Position numbers and translations under genes: made by a program. Under the pieces are notes generated by a model. That model was not told the DNA's origin. It ran no database searches and saw nothing but the letters and a program-made list of their open reading frames with translations. From Rahnella ecdela (GTDB lineage: Bacteria; Pseudomonadota; Gammaproteobacteria; Enterobacterales; Enterobacteriaceae), in the NCBI RefSeq assembly GCF_019049625.1, contig NZ_JAFMOY010000121.1:1-64000 (forward strand): DNA of 64,000 nucleotides, written 5' to 3'. Below are positions 33,739 to 45,158 of the stretch, piece by piece (positions within the stretch are counted from its first letter, which is position 1; each line of letters begins with the position of its first letter).

Positions 33739-34767
33739 TTGGAGCACAAGAAAGAATTACCCGCCGCGACAATGAAAGATGTGGCTGAACAGGCAGGCGT
33801 TTCAACAGCAACGGTATCCCGCGCGTTAATGAATCCGGAGAAAGTCTCCGCCTCTACCCGTCAGAAGGTTGATCAGGCCGTCATGGCTGTGGGTTATTCT
33901 CCTCACGCCTTGTCCCGCAACCTGAAACGGAACGAATCGCGTACGATTCTGGTGATCGTCCCGGACATCTGCGATCCGTTTTTTGCCGACCTGATCCAGG
34001 GGATCGAACGCACAGCGGCCGAAAGCGGTTATCTGGTGCTCATCGGCGATTGCGCCCAGCAAAATCAGCAAGAAAAAACCTTTATCAATCTGATCATTAC
34101 CAAGCAAATTGACGGTATGCTGCTGCTCGGTTCCGATTTACCTTTTGATGCCAGCAAAGAAGAACAACGTAATTTGCCACCGATGGTGATGGCCAACGAA
34201 TTTGCACCGGAACTGGAACTGCCTACGGTACATATCGATAACCTGACCGCCGCGTTTGAAGCTGTTCATTATCTTCTCAAACTGGGGCATCAGCGCATTG
34301 CCTGCATCGCGGGGCCGAAACATATGCCGCTTTGCCAGTACCGTTCACAAGGTTACGTGCAGGCGCTGCGCCGCAATGGGCTGAGCGTCGAAAGTCAGCT
34401 GACCATACATGGTGATTTTAGTTATGAATCCGGAGCACAGGCCGTTACCGAACTGATGTCACTGCCCGTGCCGCCTACGGCGATTTTCTGTCATAACGAT
34501 ATTATGGCGATTGGCGCGATGTTCCAGGCAAAAAAAATGGGTTTGCGCATCCCGGAAGATCTGTCGGTAATCGGCTTCGATGACATCAAGGCCAGCCAGT
34601 TTACCGACCCTCCGTTGACCACTGTCGCACAGCCAAGATTCCAGCTTGGTCGTCAGGCCATGTTATTATTACTTGAGCAGTTGCAGGGAAATCAGGTACA
34701 AAGCGGTTCACTGCTGCTCGATAGCGAACTGGTCGTGCGTGAAAGCACCGCCGCCCCAAAAGCGTGA
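33739..34767 (+). CDS. cytR: LacI-family nucleoside catabolism repressor CytR
   Basis: Represses nucleoside uptake and breakdown genes together with CRP; cytidine relieves it. The helix-turn-helix ATMKDVAEQAGVSTATVSRAL is followed by the effector domain (RTILVIVPDICDPFF, PTVHIDNLTAAFEAV). I take the TTG at 33739, because AAGGAG lies six to seven bases upstream and the product (342 aa) then aligns with E. coli CytR (341). ATGs at 33691 or 33694 would put 16 extra residues in the operator region. Confidence 0.92.
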   Translation: MEHKKELPAATMKDVAEQAGVSTATVSRALMNPEKVSASTRQKVDQAVMAVGYSPHALSRNLKRNESRTILVIVPDICDPFFADLIQGIERTAAESGYLVLIGDCAQQNQQEKTFINLIITKQIDGMLLLGSDLPFDASKEEQRNLPPMVMANEFAPELELPTVHIDNLTAAFEAVHYLLKLGHQRIACIAGPKHMPLCQYRSQGYVQALRRNGLSVESQLTIHGDFSYESGAQAVTELMSLPVPPTAIFCHNDIMAIGAMFQAKKMGLRIPEDLSVIGFDDIKASQFTDPPLTTVAQPRFQLGRQAMLLLLEQLQGNQVQSGSLLLDSELVVRESTAAPKA

Positions 34768-34887
34768 GTCAGTTTTGAATGCTGTTCAGTGATTTTAATT
34801 TCAGCAATTGAGTTTTAATTTCAGTAAATGTTCAGGGTTGAGTAACATGACGCACTTCTTTATTCATCACGACACAGCGAAACGATA

Positions 34888-35826
34888 GTGGCACAAAGAG
34901 ACTATGTAAGCCGTGGGCGCTCAGGAGCGCGGCGGAAAAGTACCAGCCGGAGTAAAAAACGCAGTTCCCCAACGATCTCCAAAACCATGGTGGTGTTAGC
35001 CGTTGCGGTGCTGGTGGTGTTTGTCGGTGGCCTCTATTTTATTGCGCACAATAAACATGAAGAAGCGGCGGTATTACCGACGCATGCTGTCCGTCCGGGT
35101 AATGGATTGCCACCTAAGCCTGAAGAACGCTGGCGCTACATCAAAGAGCTGGAAAACCGCCAGATGGGTGTGACTACGCCAACCGAACCGACGGCGGGCG
35201 GCCAGGTCGAATCCAAAACACAACTGACGCCGGAACAACGTCAGCTGCTCGAACAAATGCAGGCCGATATGCGCCAGACTCCGACACAACTGTCGGAAGT
35301 GCCGTATAACGATCCAAATCAGGCGACACAAACGCGCACAGCCCCAGCACAGCGTCAGGTTCAGCAACAGCAACCGGTACAAACTCAGCCGCGTCAGGTC
35401 CAGCCACAACCGACTTACACGCCGCAGACTCAGCCGGTACGTGCGCCGCAGGCTCAGGTGCAAACACAACCCGTTCAGCCAAAACCGAAACCACAGTTTA
35501 AAGAGCCCGTGAAAGAACCGGTGAAAGAGGCGGCGAAACCGCAACAACCGGCAGCGATCACGCAGGTCGCGCCAGAGAAACCGAAAGCGCAGGAAAAAAC
35601 CCAGCACTTTCTGGTTCAGTGCGGTTCGTTCAAAGGGTCTGAACAGGCAGAATCCCAGCGCGCCAAGCTGGCATTCGAAGGTTTTGAAGGCCGGATCACT
35701 ACCGGCGGTGGCTGGAGTCGCGTGGTCATCGGCCCGTACAACAGCCGTTCTGGCGCTGACAGCACATTATCGCGCCTCAAAGGTGCTGGCATCTCCGGTT
35801 GCATTCCCGTCGCAACCGGGGGTTGA
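34888..35826 (+). CDS. ftsN: cell division protein FtsN
   Basis: Late divisome protein that triggers septal peptidoglycan synthesis. It is 312 aa. The N-terminal cytoplasmic tail is basic (MAQRDYVSRGRSGARRK), a single membrane helix spans about 33-53, then comes GNGLPPKPEERWRYIKELENRQ, the essential periplasmic segment. A long Gln/Pro-rich linker includes KEPVKEPVKEAAK repeats. The SPOR domain (about 238-312, starting FLVQCGSFKG) binds denuded glycan. Translation starts with GTG. Linker length differs from E. coli (319 aa) while both ends are conserved. Confidence 0.95.
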   Translation: MAQRDYVSRGRSGARRKSTSRSKKRSSPTISKTMVVLAVAVLVVFVGGLYFIAHNKHEEAAVLPTHAVRPGNGLPPKPEERWRYIKELENRQMGVTTPTEPTAGGQVESKTQLTPEQRQLLEQMQADMRQTPTQLSEVPYNDPNQATQTRTAPAQRQVQQQQPVQTQPRQVQPQPTYTPQTQPVRAPQAQVQTQPVQPKPKPQFKEPVKEPVKEAAKPQQPAAITQVAPEKPKAQEKTQHFLVQCGSFKGSEQAESQRAKLAFEGFEGRITTGGGWSRVVIGPYNSRSGADSTLSRLKGAGISGCIPVATGG

Positions 35827-35850
35827 AAACCCGTAATCCTCCCCCAATCT
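35823..35850 (+). promoter_or_regulatory. sigma-32 heat-shock promoter of hslVU
   Basis: TTGAAA (35823-35828) and CCCCAATCT (35842-35850), 13 bp apart, match the RpoH consensus (CTTGAAA, CCCCATNT). It begins in the last codons of ftsN. Two small hairpins follow in the leader (35881-35895 and 35895-35910); a 5' stem-loop is known to stabilise hslVU mRNA in E. coli. Confidence 0.78.
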
Positions 35851-35941
35851 ATACTTTCAATATGCCCCGTAAGTTTGTGAGACACGCTCAGTGTCCCGCA
35901 AACCTGCGGGGATCTTTTCCGTCTGCAACGAGGAACCGCTC

Positions 35942-36472
35942 GTGACAACAATTGTAAGTGTACGCCGCAACGGCAAGGTCGTTATTGGTGGTGATGGCCA
36001 GGCCACATTGGGAAATACCGTCATGAAGGGCAACGTCAAAAAAGTACGTCGCCTTTATAACGATAAAGTGATTGCCGGTTTTGCTGGCGGTACGGCTGAT
36101 GCCTTCACGCTGTTTGAGCTGTTCGAACGCAAACTGGAAATGCACCAGGGTCATCTGGTGAAAGCTGCCGTTGAACTGGCAAAAGATTGGCGTACCGACC
36201 GCATGTTGCGTCGTCTGGAAGCTCTTCTGGCCGTGGCGGATGAAAACGCCTCGCTTATCATCAGCGGCAACGGCGACGTTATTCAGCCTGAAAACGATCT
36301 GATCGCGATTGGTTCCGGTGGCCCGTACGCACAAGCGTCAGCCCGCGCTTTACTGGAAAACTCAGAGCTTGGCGCACGCGATATCGTCGAAAAATCGCTG
36401 AGCATTGCGGGTGATATCTGTATCTACACCAACCATTTCCAAACTATCGAAGAATTGTCTTCTAAAGCGTAA
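35942..36472 (+). CDS. hslV: ATP-dependent protease subunit HslV
   Basis: Proteolytic dodecamer of the HslUV (ClpQY) heat-shock protease, with a proteasome beta-type fold. It is 176 aa, identical in length to E. coli. The mature nucleophile is the threonine after the initiator Met ([25 protein letters not shown] in the N-terminal block). Translation starts at GTG 35942 after AGGA; longer in-frame versions would block the N-terminal threonine. It lies 12 bp before hslU. Confidence 0.96.
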   Translation: MTTIVSVRRNGKVVIGGDGQATLGNTVMKGNVKKVRRLYNDKVIAGFAGGTADAFTLFELFERKLEMHQGHLVKAAVELAKDWRTDRMLRRLEALLAVADENASLIISGNGDVIQPENDLIAIGSGGPYAQASARALLENSELGARDIVEKSLSIAGDICIYTNHFQTIEELSSKA

Positions 36473-36484
36473 GGATCGAAAATT

Positions 36485-37819
36485 ATGTCTGAGATGACCC
36501 CGCGCGAGATTGTCAGCGAGTTAGACAGCTACATCATTGGCCAGGATAAAGCGAAACGCGCTGTGGCCATTGCTTTGCGTAACCGCTGGCGCCGCATGCA
36601 GCTTGATGAAGCGCTGCGCCATGAAGTCACACCGAAAAATATTCTGATGATCGGCCCGACTGGTGTCGGTAAAACCGAAATCGCCCGTCGCCTGGCTAAA
36701 CTGGCTAATGCGCCGTTCATCAAAGTCGAAGCAACCAAATTCACCGAAGTGGGTTATGTCGGTAAAGAAGTGGACTCGATTATCCGCGATCTGACCGATT
36801 CCGCCGTGAAAATGGTGCGCCTGCAATCAATTGAGAAAAACCGTTACCGCGCCGAAGAAATGGCCGAAGAACGCATTCTCGACGTGCTGATCCCGCCTGC
36901 TAAAAACAATTGGGGACAGTCCGACGAAGCGCAGGAACCTTCTGCCGCACGCCAGAACTTCCGCAAGAAACTGCGCGAAGGTCAGCTCGACGATAAAGAA
37001 ATCGAAATCAATCTGGCTGCTGCGCCAATGGGCGTTGAAATCATGTCCCCTCCGGGCATGGAAGAAATGACCAACCAGCTGCAATCCATGTTCCAGAACA
37101 TGGCTGGTCAGAAACAGAAACCGCGTAAACTGAAAATCAAAGAAGCGTATAAGCTGCTGGTTGAAGAAGAAGCGGCGAAACTGGTGAACCCGGAAGAGCT
37201 GAAAGAGCTGGCTATCGAATCCGTTGAACAGCACGGTATCGTGTTCATCGATGAGATCGATAAAATCTGTAAACGCGGCGGCCAGAGTTCCGGTCCTGAC
37301 GTTTCCCGTGAAGGCGTTCAGCGCGACCTGCTGCCGCTGGTGGAAGGATGTACAGTTTCGACCAAACACGGCATGGTGAAAACGGATCACATTCTGTTTA
37401 TCGCTTCCGGCGCGTTCCAGACGGCCAGTCCGTCAGACTTGATCCCTGAATTGCAGGGTCGCCTGCCAATCCGTGTGGAACTGCAGGCGCTGTCGACAGA
37501 AGACTTCGAACGCATCCTGACTGAGCCAAGTGCTTCGCTGACACATCAGTACAAAGCGCTGATGGCAACCGAAGGCGTGACGATTGATTTCACGGCTGAT
37601 GGTATCCGTCGTATTGCCGAGGCGGCATGGCAGGTAAACGAAACCACCGAGAATATTGGTGCGCGTCGTCTGCATACCGTTCTGGAGCGTCTGATGGAAG
37701 ATATCTCCTATGACGCGAGTGAAAGTAACGGAATCTCCATAAACATTGATGCAGATTATGTTAGAAGCCACCTTGACCAGCTGGTAGCTGATGAAGATCT
37801 GAGCCGTTTTATCTTATAA
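36485..37819 (+). CDS. hslU: ATP-dependent unfoldase HslU
   Basis: AAA+ hexamer that unfolds substrates and feeds HslV. It is 444 aa (E. coli 443). Walker [16 protein letters not shown] (about residues 57-71), Walker [11 protein letters not shown], a sensor-2 region [19 protein letters not shown], the I-domain insertion between them, and the C-terminal DLSRFIL that docks into HslV are all present. It is second gene of the heat-shock operon, ending in a strong terminator. Confidence 0.97.
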   Translation: MSEMTPREIVSELDSYIIGQDKAKRAVAIALRNRWRRMQLDEALRHEVTPKNILMIGPTGVGKTEIARRLAKLANAPFIKVEATKFTEVGYVGKEVDSIIRDLTDSAVKMVRLQSIEKNRYRAEEMAEERILDVLIPPAKNNWGQSDEAQEPSAARQNFRKKLREGQLDDKEIEINLAAAPMGVEIMSPPGMEEMTNQLQSMFQNMAGQKQKPRKLKIKEAYKLLVEEEAAKLVNPEELKELAIESVEQHGIVFIDEIDKICKRGGQSSGPDVSREGVQRDLLPLVEGCTVSTKHGMVKTDHILFIASGAFQTASPSDLIPELQGRLPIRVELQALSTEDFERILTEPSASLTHQYKALMATEGVTIDFTADGIRRIAEAAWQVNETTENIGARRLHTVLERLMEDISYDASESNGISINIDADYVRSHLDQLVADEDLSRFIL

Positions 37820-37846
37820 TTTGCTCATACGTTCCGAAAGTGATCT

Positions 37847-37877
37847 TCAGGGAGGCGTTTGCCTCCCTGATTTTTTT
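37847..37877 (+). terminator. terminator after hslU
   Basis: TCAGGGAGGC and GCCTCCCTGA form a 10-bp stem with a GTTT loop, followed by seven Ts. Confidence 0.92.
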
Positions 37878-37915
37878 AGATTTCGGACTGATTCTTCACC
37901 TGAGCGAAATCACCT

Positions 37916-38842
37916 ATGAGCACAATGACTCCCTGCACCCCGACAACGCCTGCCCGCGCGTGGCTCGAAAGCCTGCGTCCGAAAACGTTGCCCCTGGCTT
38001 TTGCCTCTATTGTCATGGGTTCTGCCATTGCCAGCCTGCAAGGCGTTTTCCATCCGTTAACCGCCCTTTTGGCGCTGCTGACCGCTGGTTGTCTGCAAAT
38101 CCTGTCGAATCTGGCCAATGACTATGGCGACGCCGAAAAAGGCAGCGATACGCCCGATCGCGTCGGGCCTTTGCGCGGTATGCAAAAAGGTCTGATTACG
38201 GCCGCGCAGATGAAACGCGCCATCATGCTGACTATCGCGCTGACCATTGTTTGCGGGATTGCGCTGATTGCCGTCGCCTGCCACAAACCAAGCGACGTGG
38301 TGGGGTTCCTGATCCTCGGCCTGCTTTCGATAGGCGCCGCTATCACCTACACCGTCGGCACGCGCCCTTACGGTTACATGGGGCTGGGCGATATTTCCGT
38401 GCTGATTTTCTTCGGCTGGATAAGCGTCGCAGGGACATTCTATTTACAGGCGGGATATTTCGACTGGATTGTCATGCTGCCCGCTACGGCGACTGGCTTG
38501 CTCTCCACGGCCGTACTCAATATCAATAATTTGCGCGATATCGAAACTGACAGCGCGAATGGCAAGAACACGCTGGCAGTACGCCTCGGCCCGGTGAATG
38601 CCCGTCGCTATCATGCAACTATTCTGACGGCAGCTGTCGTGTGTCTGGCCATATTCTCCACCGTGCATTTGCATCACTGGACCGGCTGGCTGTTTATTCT
38701 GGCCATTCCGATGCTGGCGAACCACGTCATGCGGGTGATGAAGGCTAAAACGTCCACTGAGGTACGTCCCCTGCTGGAACATATGGTTAAAGCGGCGTTG
38801 CTGACTAACGTCTTGTTTGCAATAGGTCTGTTGCTGAACTGA
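37916..38842 (+). CDS. menA: 1,4-dihydroxy-2-naphthoate octaprenyltransferase
   Basis: Inner-membrane UbiA-family enzyme that attaches the polyprenyl tail in menaquinone synthesis. It is 308 aa, with about eight membrane helices. The first aspartate-rich prenyl-diphosphate motif is NLANDYGDAEKG (about 65-76), and the second region reads NINNLRDIETD. It lies behind the hslU terminator, so it has its own promoter somewhere in the short gap. It is followed by rraA after 120 bp, as in E. coli. Confidence 0.95.
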   Translation: MSTMTPCTPTTPARAWLESLRPKTLPLAFASIVMGSAIASLQGVFHPLTALLALLTAGCLQILSNLANDYGDAEKGSDTPDRVGPLRGMQKGLITAAQMKRAIMLTIALTIVCGIALIAVACHKPSDVVGFLILGLLSIGAAITYTVGTRPYGYMGLGDISVLIFFGWISVAGTFYLQAGYFDWIVMLPATATGLLSTAVLNINNLRDIETDSANGKNTLAVRLGPVNARRYHATILTAAVVCLAIFSTVHLHHWTGWLFILAIPMLANHVMRVMKAKTSTEVRPLLEHMVKAALLTNVLFAIGLLLN

Positions 38843-38956
38843 GACAAGTTGGCCTGACGTGCGTTTATGGGGCCGCTTTTCACATTTAACAATTGATGAT
38901 TTTGCCAACATCTGCCGGAAAGGGATATACTGAACACTCATGCAGCAACCAGATGA

Positions 38957-39448
<492 letters not shown>

Positions 39449-39466
39449 CCCACTGTTTTCAGACAC

Positions 39467-39493
39467 AAAAAAGGACGCCTTGGCGTCCTTTTT
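39467..39493. terminator. bidirectional terminator rraA / zapB
   Basis: AAAAAGGACGCC and GGCGTCCTTTTT form the stem with a TT loop between converging genes. Confidence 0.9.
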
Positions 39494-39512
39494 CATTTAA
39501 TGGCGGAAGTAC

Positions 39513-39752
39513 TCAGACTTCTTCCATTTTTCCCAACAGTGCGCGCAGACGATCCTGCCATACGTGTTGTTCTTCTTTCAGCTGCGCATTTTCACGCACC
39601 AGAGACTCATGGTTGCCGCTGGCCTGCTGAACTTCCTGAGACAGGGTGTTGTTCTGCTCTTTCAGTTCTTCGATTTCCATCTGCAACAGAGTGATGGTAT
39701 CAATCGCTTGCTGAACTTTAGCTTCTAATTTCTCAAATACTTCAAATGACAT
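39513..39752 (-). CDS. zapB: cell division coiled-coil protein ZapB
   Basis: Small Z-ring-associated protein of 79 aa that is almost entirely coiled coil, with heptad-like [22 protein letters not shown] and [20 protein letters not shown] (each part of longer helices). It bridges ZapA-FtsZ to MatP. The end [12 protein letters not shown] is conserved. It is monocistronic, convergent with rraA. Confidence 0.95.
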   Translation of the reverse strand: MSFEVFEKLEAKVQQAIDTITLLQMEIEELKEQNNTLSQEVQQASGNHESLVRENAQLKEEQHVWQDRLRALLGKMEEV

Positions 39753-40157
39753 TTTTCGGTCCCCTTATGTTCGCAAGGCGCACATCTTATGTTCTGCCGC
39801 ATCGTCCGGACACGGCTCAAAAATTCCTGCACTCCGCCGATTTTCATAACAAATTCAAATCAGAATTTCGTATAAACGTCGGGTGTCTTAACGGGTGATT
39901 GTATGTAGCCAGCTTTGCCCTGTCTACCCAGAACCCCTTTATCCACGCAGTCTGTTGCAATTTAACAGGGCCGGGTATCAGGAAATGCTTAAAAAGCGGT
40001 GTCACTCACCAGAAATCGTCCTTAATACCGAATAACCTTACACTCCGCAATGCCATGTACCGGGATGTTCGTTTGGTTCAAATGCTGCCGTGAAATGTTA
40101 AATCATGGACTTTTTGCGCTGCATCAAGTTCCGACAATACGCGAAATCGCTCATTTT
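39753..40157. other. 405-bp intergenic stretch zapB / glpF
   Basis: Moderately A/T-rich. It should hold the zapB promoter near its left end, but I see no clear -35/-10 pair. A 64-codon open frame here has no ribosome-binding site or recognisable domain and is not called. I see nothing else I can name until the glpF control region. Confidence 0.4.
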
Positions 40158-40173
40158 TATGACACAACACACA
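40158..40173 (+). promoter_or_regulatory. CRP site upstream of glpFK
   Basis: TATGA-CACAAC-ACACA resembles the CRP consensus and the surrounding TTTTTATGAC...CACACA...AAAT is shared with the E. coli glpFK control region. It supports catabolite control of glycerol uptake. Confidence 0.65.
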
Positions 40174-40198
40174 AAATTTGATTTCGCTATTTCTCGTT

Positions 40199-40217
40199 TA
40201 TGCTCGTTAACGATAAA
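40199..40217 (+). promoter_or_regulatory. GlpR operator upstream of glpF
   Basis: TATGCTCGTTAACGATAAA matches the GlpR operator core (ATGYTCGWTAACGA). A second, weaker candidate TACGTTCATGTACGACATAA lies at 40261-40280. GlpR represses until glycerol-3-phosphate accumulates. Confidence 0.65.
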
Positions 40218-40329
40218 TTCACATTACGTTCTCATTTAATGTTGAACGCCAAAATCCGATTACGTTCATGTACGACATAATAGAAAAACTATAACTAACC
40301 ATTAACATCATCCTTTGCAGGATCAAACT

Positions 40330-41178
40330 ATGAGCCAAACCATGAGTTCCACATTAAAAGGTCAGTGCATCGCTGAGTTTCTGGGTACCGGGCTAATCAT
40401 TTTCTTTGGTGCGGGCTGTGTCGCAGCAATGAAACTAGCCGGCGCATCCTTTGGACAGTGGGAAATCAGTATCGTCTGGGGGTTTGGTGTGGCAATGGCC
40501 ATCTACCTGACTGCCGCAATTTCAGGCGCCCATCTGAACCCGGCTGTAACCGTCGCCCTATGTTTGTTCGCGAACTTTGAAGGACGCAAAGTTCTGCCTT
40601 ACATCATCGCGCAGGTCGCAGGCGCCTTCTGCGCCGCCGCACTGGTCTACGGCCTTTACTACAATCTGTTCTTCGATTTCGAGCAAAGCCACAACATGGT
40701 GCGCGGCAGTGTCGAAAGTCTGGATCTGGCCGGTATTTTCTCGACCTATCCAAACCCGCACATCAGCGTATTGCAGGCATTCTTCGTTGAAACTGTGATT
40801 ACCGCGGTTCTGATGGCACTGATCCTCGGCCTGACCGACGACGGTAACGGCCTGCCGCGTGGTCCGCTGGCACCGCTGCTAATCGGTATTCTGATTGCGA
40901 TTATCGGTGCATCAATGGGTCCTTTGACCGGATTCGCACTGAACCCGGCTCGTGACTTCGGTCCTAAACTTTTCGCGTACTTCGCTGGCTGGGGCAAAGT
41001 CGCCTTCACTGGTGCCCGCGATATCCCTTATTTCCTGGTGCCAATTTTCGGTCCGCTGGTGGGTGCTGCACTGGGTGCCGCCGGTTATAAAGCGTTGATT
41101 AGTCGCCATCTGCCACATCAGATTAATGTGCCAGTGGAAGACAAAGCGTCGCAGCCAACCAAACAGCGTAAGGCCTGA
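40330..41178 (+). CDS. glpF: glycerol facilitator
   Basis: Aquaglyceroporin of the inner membrane, 282 aa (E. coli 281), with six helices and two half-helices. The pore motifs are the first NPA in SGAHLNPAVTV and the second in FALNPARDFGP. The start ATG at 40330 (MSQTMSSTLKGQ) matches E. coli; a TTG 15 bp upstream is unlikely. It is first in the glycerol operon, followed by glpK after 45 bp. Confidence 0.97.
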   Translation: MSQTMSSTLKGQCIAEFLGTGLIIFFGAGCVAAMKLAGASFGQWEISIVWGFGVAMAIYLTAAISGAHLNPAVTVALCLFANFEGRKVLPYIIAQVAGAFCAAALVYGLYYNLFFDFEQSHNMVRGSVESLDLAGIFSTYPNPHISVLQAFFVETVITAVLMALILGLTDDGNGLPRGPLAPLLIGILIAIIGASMGPLTGFALNPARDFGPKLFAYFAGWGKVAFTGARDIPYFLVPIFGPLVGAALGAAGYKALISRHLPHQINVPVEDKASQPTKQRKA

Positions 41179-42747
<1,569 letters not shown>

Positions 42748-42780
42748 TCGTCAGAGATTACTGCCAACACCACTTTCTGA

Positions 42781-42805
42781 AACTCCCCGCATGGGGAGTT
42801 TTTTT
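42781..42805 (+). terminator. terminator between glpK and glpX
   Basis: AACTCCCC and GGGGAGTT form an 8-bp stem with a GCAT loop, followed by a T-run, 33 bp past the glpK stop and 85 bp before glpX. Confidence 0.85.
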
Positions 42806-42889
42806 ATGCCCATTCCCCGTTGTGCTAAAATCGCTCCACAGATGAGCCCTGCCTCACCGACCTCTTTTTTTCTTTCTACAGGCTTTCCA

Positions 42890-43900
42890 ATGAAACGTGA
42901 ATTAGCAATCGAGTTCTCCCGAGTAACCGAAGCTGCCGCGCTCGCCGGTTATAAATGGCTGGGCCGGGGTGACAAAAACCTTGCCGACAACGCTGCTGTA
43001 CAGTCCATGCGCATCATGCTCAACAAAGTCGATATCGACGGCACTATTGTCATTGGCGAAGGAGAAATCGACGAAGCGCCGATGCTGTATATCGGCGAAA
43101 AGGTCGGTACCGGGAATGGCGATGCGGTGGATATCGCGGTCGATCCGATTGAAGGCACGCGCATGACCGCAATGGGCCAATCCAACGCGCTGGCCGTGCT
43201 GGCAGTCGGCGACAAAGGGTCTTTCCTCAATGCGCCAGACATGTACATGGAAAAAATCGCCGTCGGGCCGGGGGCCAAAGGTGCTATTGCTCTGAACCTG
43301 ACGCTGGCTGAGAACCTGGTCAATATCGCCAGAGCGCTGGATAAACCACTTACCGAACTGACTGTCGCTGTGCTGGCGAAACCGCGCCATGACGACGCTA
43401 TCCGTGAAATGCTGGCATCAGGCGTACGTGTGTTTGCCTTCCCCGACGGTGACGTGGCCGCAACCATTCTGACCTGTATGCCGGAAAGCGAAGTGGATGT
43501 TTTATACGGTATCGGCGGCGCACCGGAAGGTGTGATTTCTGCTGCGGTGATCCGCGCGCTGGATGGCGATATGCAGGGTCGTCTGCTGGCGCGCCATCAC
43601 GTGAAAGGTGATACGCCGGAAAACCGCCGCATGGGCGAAGATGAGCTGGCGCGTTGCCAGGCAATGGGGATTGAAGCAGGTAAAGTGCTGCTGCTCGATG
43701 ATATGGCGCGCAACGATAACGTGATTTTCTCCGCAACCGGCATTACCAAAGGCGACCTGCTGGAAGGCATCAGCCGTAAGGGTAATATGGCGACCACCGA
43801 AACGCTGCTGATCCGCGGTAAATCTCGTACTATCCGCCGCATCCGCTCGACGCATTATCTCGACCGTAAAGACGCCGCGCTGCACGAGTTTATTATCTGA
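42890..43900 (+). CDS. glpX: fructose-1,6-bisphosphatase class II
   Basis: Manganese-dependent gluconeogenic phosphatase, 336 aa like E. coli GlpX. The ATG at 42890 starts the conserved MKRELAIEFSRVTEAAAL; a much longer open frame extends back into glpK and is a frame accident. Motifs VIGEGEIDEAPMLYIGE and VDPIEGT carry the Li+-sensitive phosphatase metal site. A terminator lies upstream, so it may be expressed apart from glpFK. Confidence 0.96.
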   Translation: MKRELAIEFSRVTEAAALAGYKWLGRGDKNLADNAAVQSMRIMLNKVDIDGTIVIGEGEIDEAPMLYIGEKVGTGNGDAVDIAVDPIEGTRMTAMGQSNALAVLAVGDKGSFLNAPDMYMEKIAVGPGAKGAIALNLTLAENLVNIARALDKPLTELTVAVLAKPRHDDAIREMLASGVRVFAFPDGDVAATILTCMPESEVDVLYGIGGAPEGVISAAVIRALDGDMQGRLLARHHVKGDTPENRRMGEDELARCQAMGIEAGKVLLLDDMARNDNVIFSATGITKGDLLEGISRKGNMATTETLLIRGKSRTIRRIRSTHYLDRKDAALHEFII

Positions 43901-43917
43901 CAGGATACGATAAAGAC

Positions 43918-43947
43918 AAAAAGCAGAGCTCAGGCTCTGCTTTTTTA
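43918..43947. terminator. bidirectional terminator glpX / emrD
   Basis: AAAAGCAGAGC and GCTCTGCTTTT form the stem with a TCAG-type loop between converging genes. Confidence 0.9.
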
Positions 43948-43964
43948 TGGGACCGGATGTGGTA

Positions 43965-45158
43965 TCAGACCGTGTGGCCTTGCTCCTGATGACGGTTCGA
44001 CATTGGCCACCAGCACAGCAAAATCAGTACCGCCATGGCAAACATCAGTAAACCCAGACTGAACTGACCTGTTTGCGGCAGCATGGCAGACATCCACGCC
44101 ACCAGACCTGATCCCATATTCTGTAAACCACCGACAAGCGCACCTGCCGCCCCCGCCAGATACGGGAAAGGTTCCATCGCGCCCGTTGTCGCCAGCGGGA
44201 ATAGCATGCCCGCGCCGAAGAAGAACAGCGAAGCGGGAACGATCAGCGTCCAGATATTCATAATGCCCAGCCAGCCCGGGATCCACATCGCCAGACCGGC
44301 CAGCAGACAACTGATGACCGAATGCCACATCAGTTGCTGGAAGCTTTTCTCAGTGCGTCCGGCATACCAGGCACCGAAGAATGCCGCAGGGATCGGCAGG
44401 ATAAACAGGATACTGACCATCACGCCGCTCAGTCCAAGCACGCCGCCCATCAGCACGCCGCAGCTGGCTTCGAATACCGCCACACCGGCCAGCGCACCGA
44501 CCAGCATGACCAGATAGCGGCTGAAATTGGCGTCGGCCAGCAATAAGCGCAGGCTGCCGAGCATTTTGCGCGGCGGATTGTCAGCCGTGAATTCCGGACG
44601 GGTTTCCGGTAACCAGCGGTACATGGAAAACGCCACGCCCGCACACAGGATCAACAAAAATCCAAAACTGGCACGCCAGCCCAGCCACGCCGACAGCGCG
44701 CCACCGATGACCGGTGCCAGCAACGGGCTGACCAGAATGCCCATGTTCAGCAGGCTGTTGGCATGACGCAGTGCGCCACCGTTATATAAATCACGCGGCA
44801 TGGTTCGCGCCATCACACCTGCCACGCCGGTACCCAGCCCCTGAACCGCACTGGCCAGGATCAGCATATTCAGACTGGTCGACATCATGGCGCCCCCCGC
44901 GCCAATCAGGAAAATCATCAGACCGGTCAGGATCACCGGTTTACGCCCGACATTATCGGAGAGCGGTCCGTAAATCAGCTGCGAGCCGCCGTATGTCAAC
45001 AGATAGGCTGCCATCACGCGCTGCACAGCGCCGGGTTTTACAGCCAGACTGGTTGCCATATCCGCGATATTTGGCACATAAATGGTTTGCGCCATCTGGC
45101 CAACGGCAACCAGCAAAATCAGCATTATAAGCAGGTGAATGTTTTCCAGTTTTTTCAT
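43965..45158 (-). CDS. emrD: MFS multidrug efflux transporter EmrD
   Basis: Twelve-helix drug:H+ antiporter (DHA1 family), 397 aa (E. coli 394). The loop motif GPLSDNVGRKPVILTGL is the MFS signature between helices 2 and 3, and NSLLNMGILVSPLLAPVIGG is strongly conserved with EmrD. Its closest match in my memory is EmrD rather than Bcr or EmrB. In E. coli emrD lies elsewhere, so its place between glpX and fpr is a lineage feature. It is convergent with glpX. Confidence 0.9.
   Translation of the reverse strand: MKKLENIHLLIMLILLVAVGQMAQTIYVPNIADMATSLAVKPGAVQRVMAAYLLTYGGSQLIYGPLSDNVGRKPVILTGLMIFLIGAGGAMMSTSLNMLILASAVQGLGTGVAGVMARTMPRDLYNGGALRHANSLLNMGILVSPLLAPVIGGALSAWLGWRASFGFLLILCAGVAFSMYRWLPETRPEFTADNPPRKMLGSLRLLLADANFSRYLVMLVGALAGVAVFEASCGVLMGGVLGLSGVMVSILFILPIPAAFFGAWYAGRTEKSFQQLMWHSVISCLLAGLAMWIPGWLGIMNIWTLIVPASLFFFGAGMLFPLATTGAMEPFPYLAGAAGALVGGLQNMGSGLVAWMSAMLPQTGQFSLGLLMFAMAVLILLCWWPMSNRHQEQGHTV

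Noticed and set aside
39899-40093. 64-codon open frame between zapB and glpF
   Set aside because: No ribosome-binding site, no recognisable domain, and ordinary intergenic base composition.
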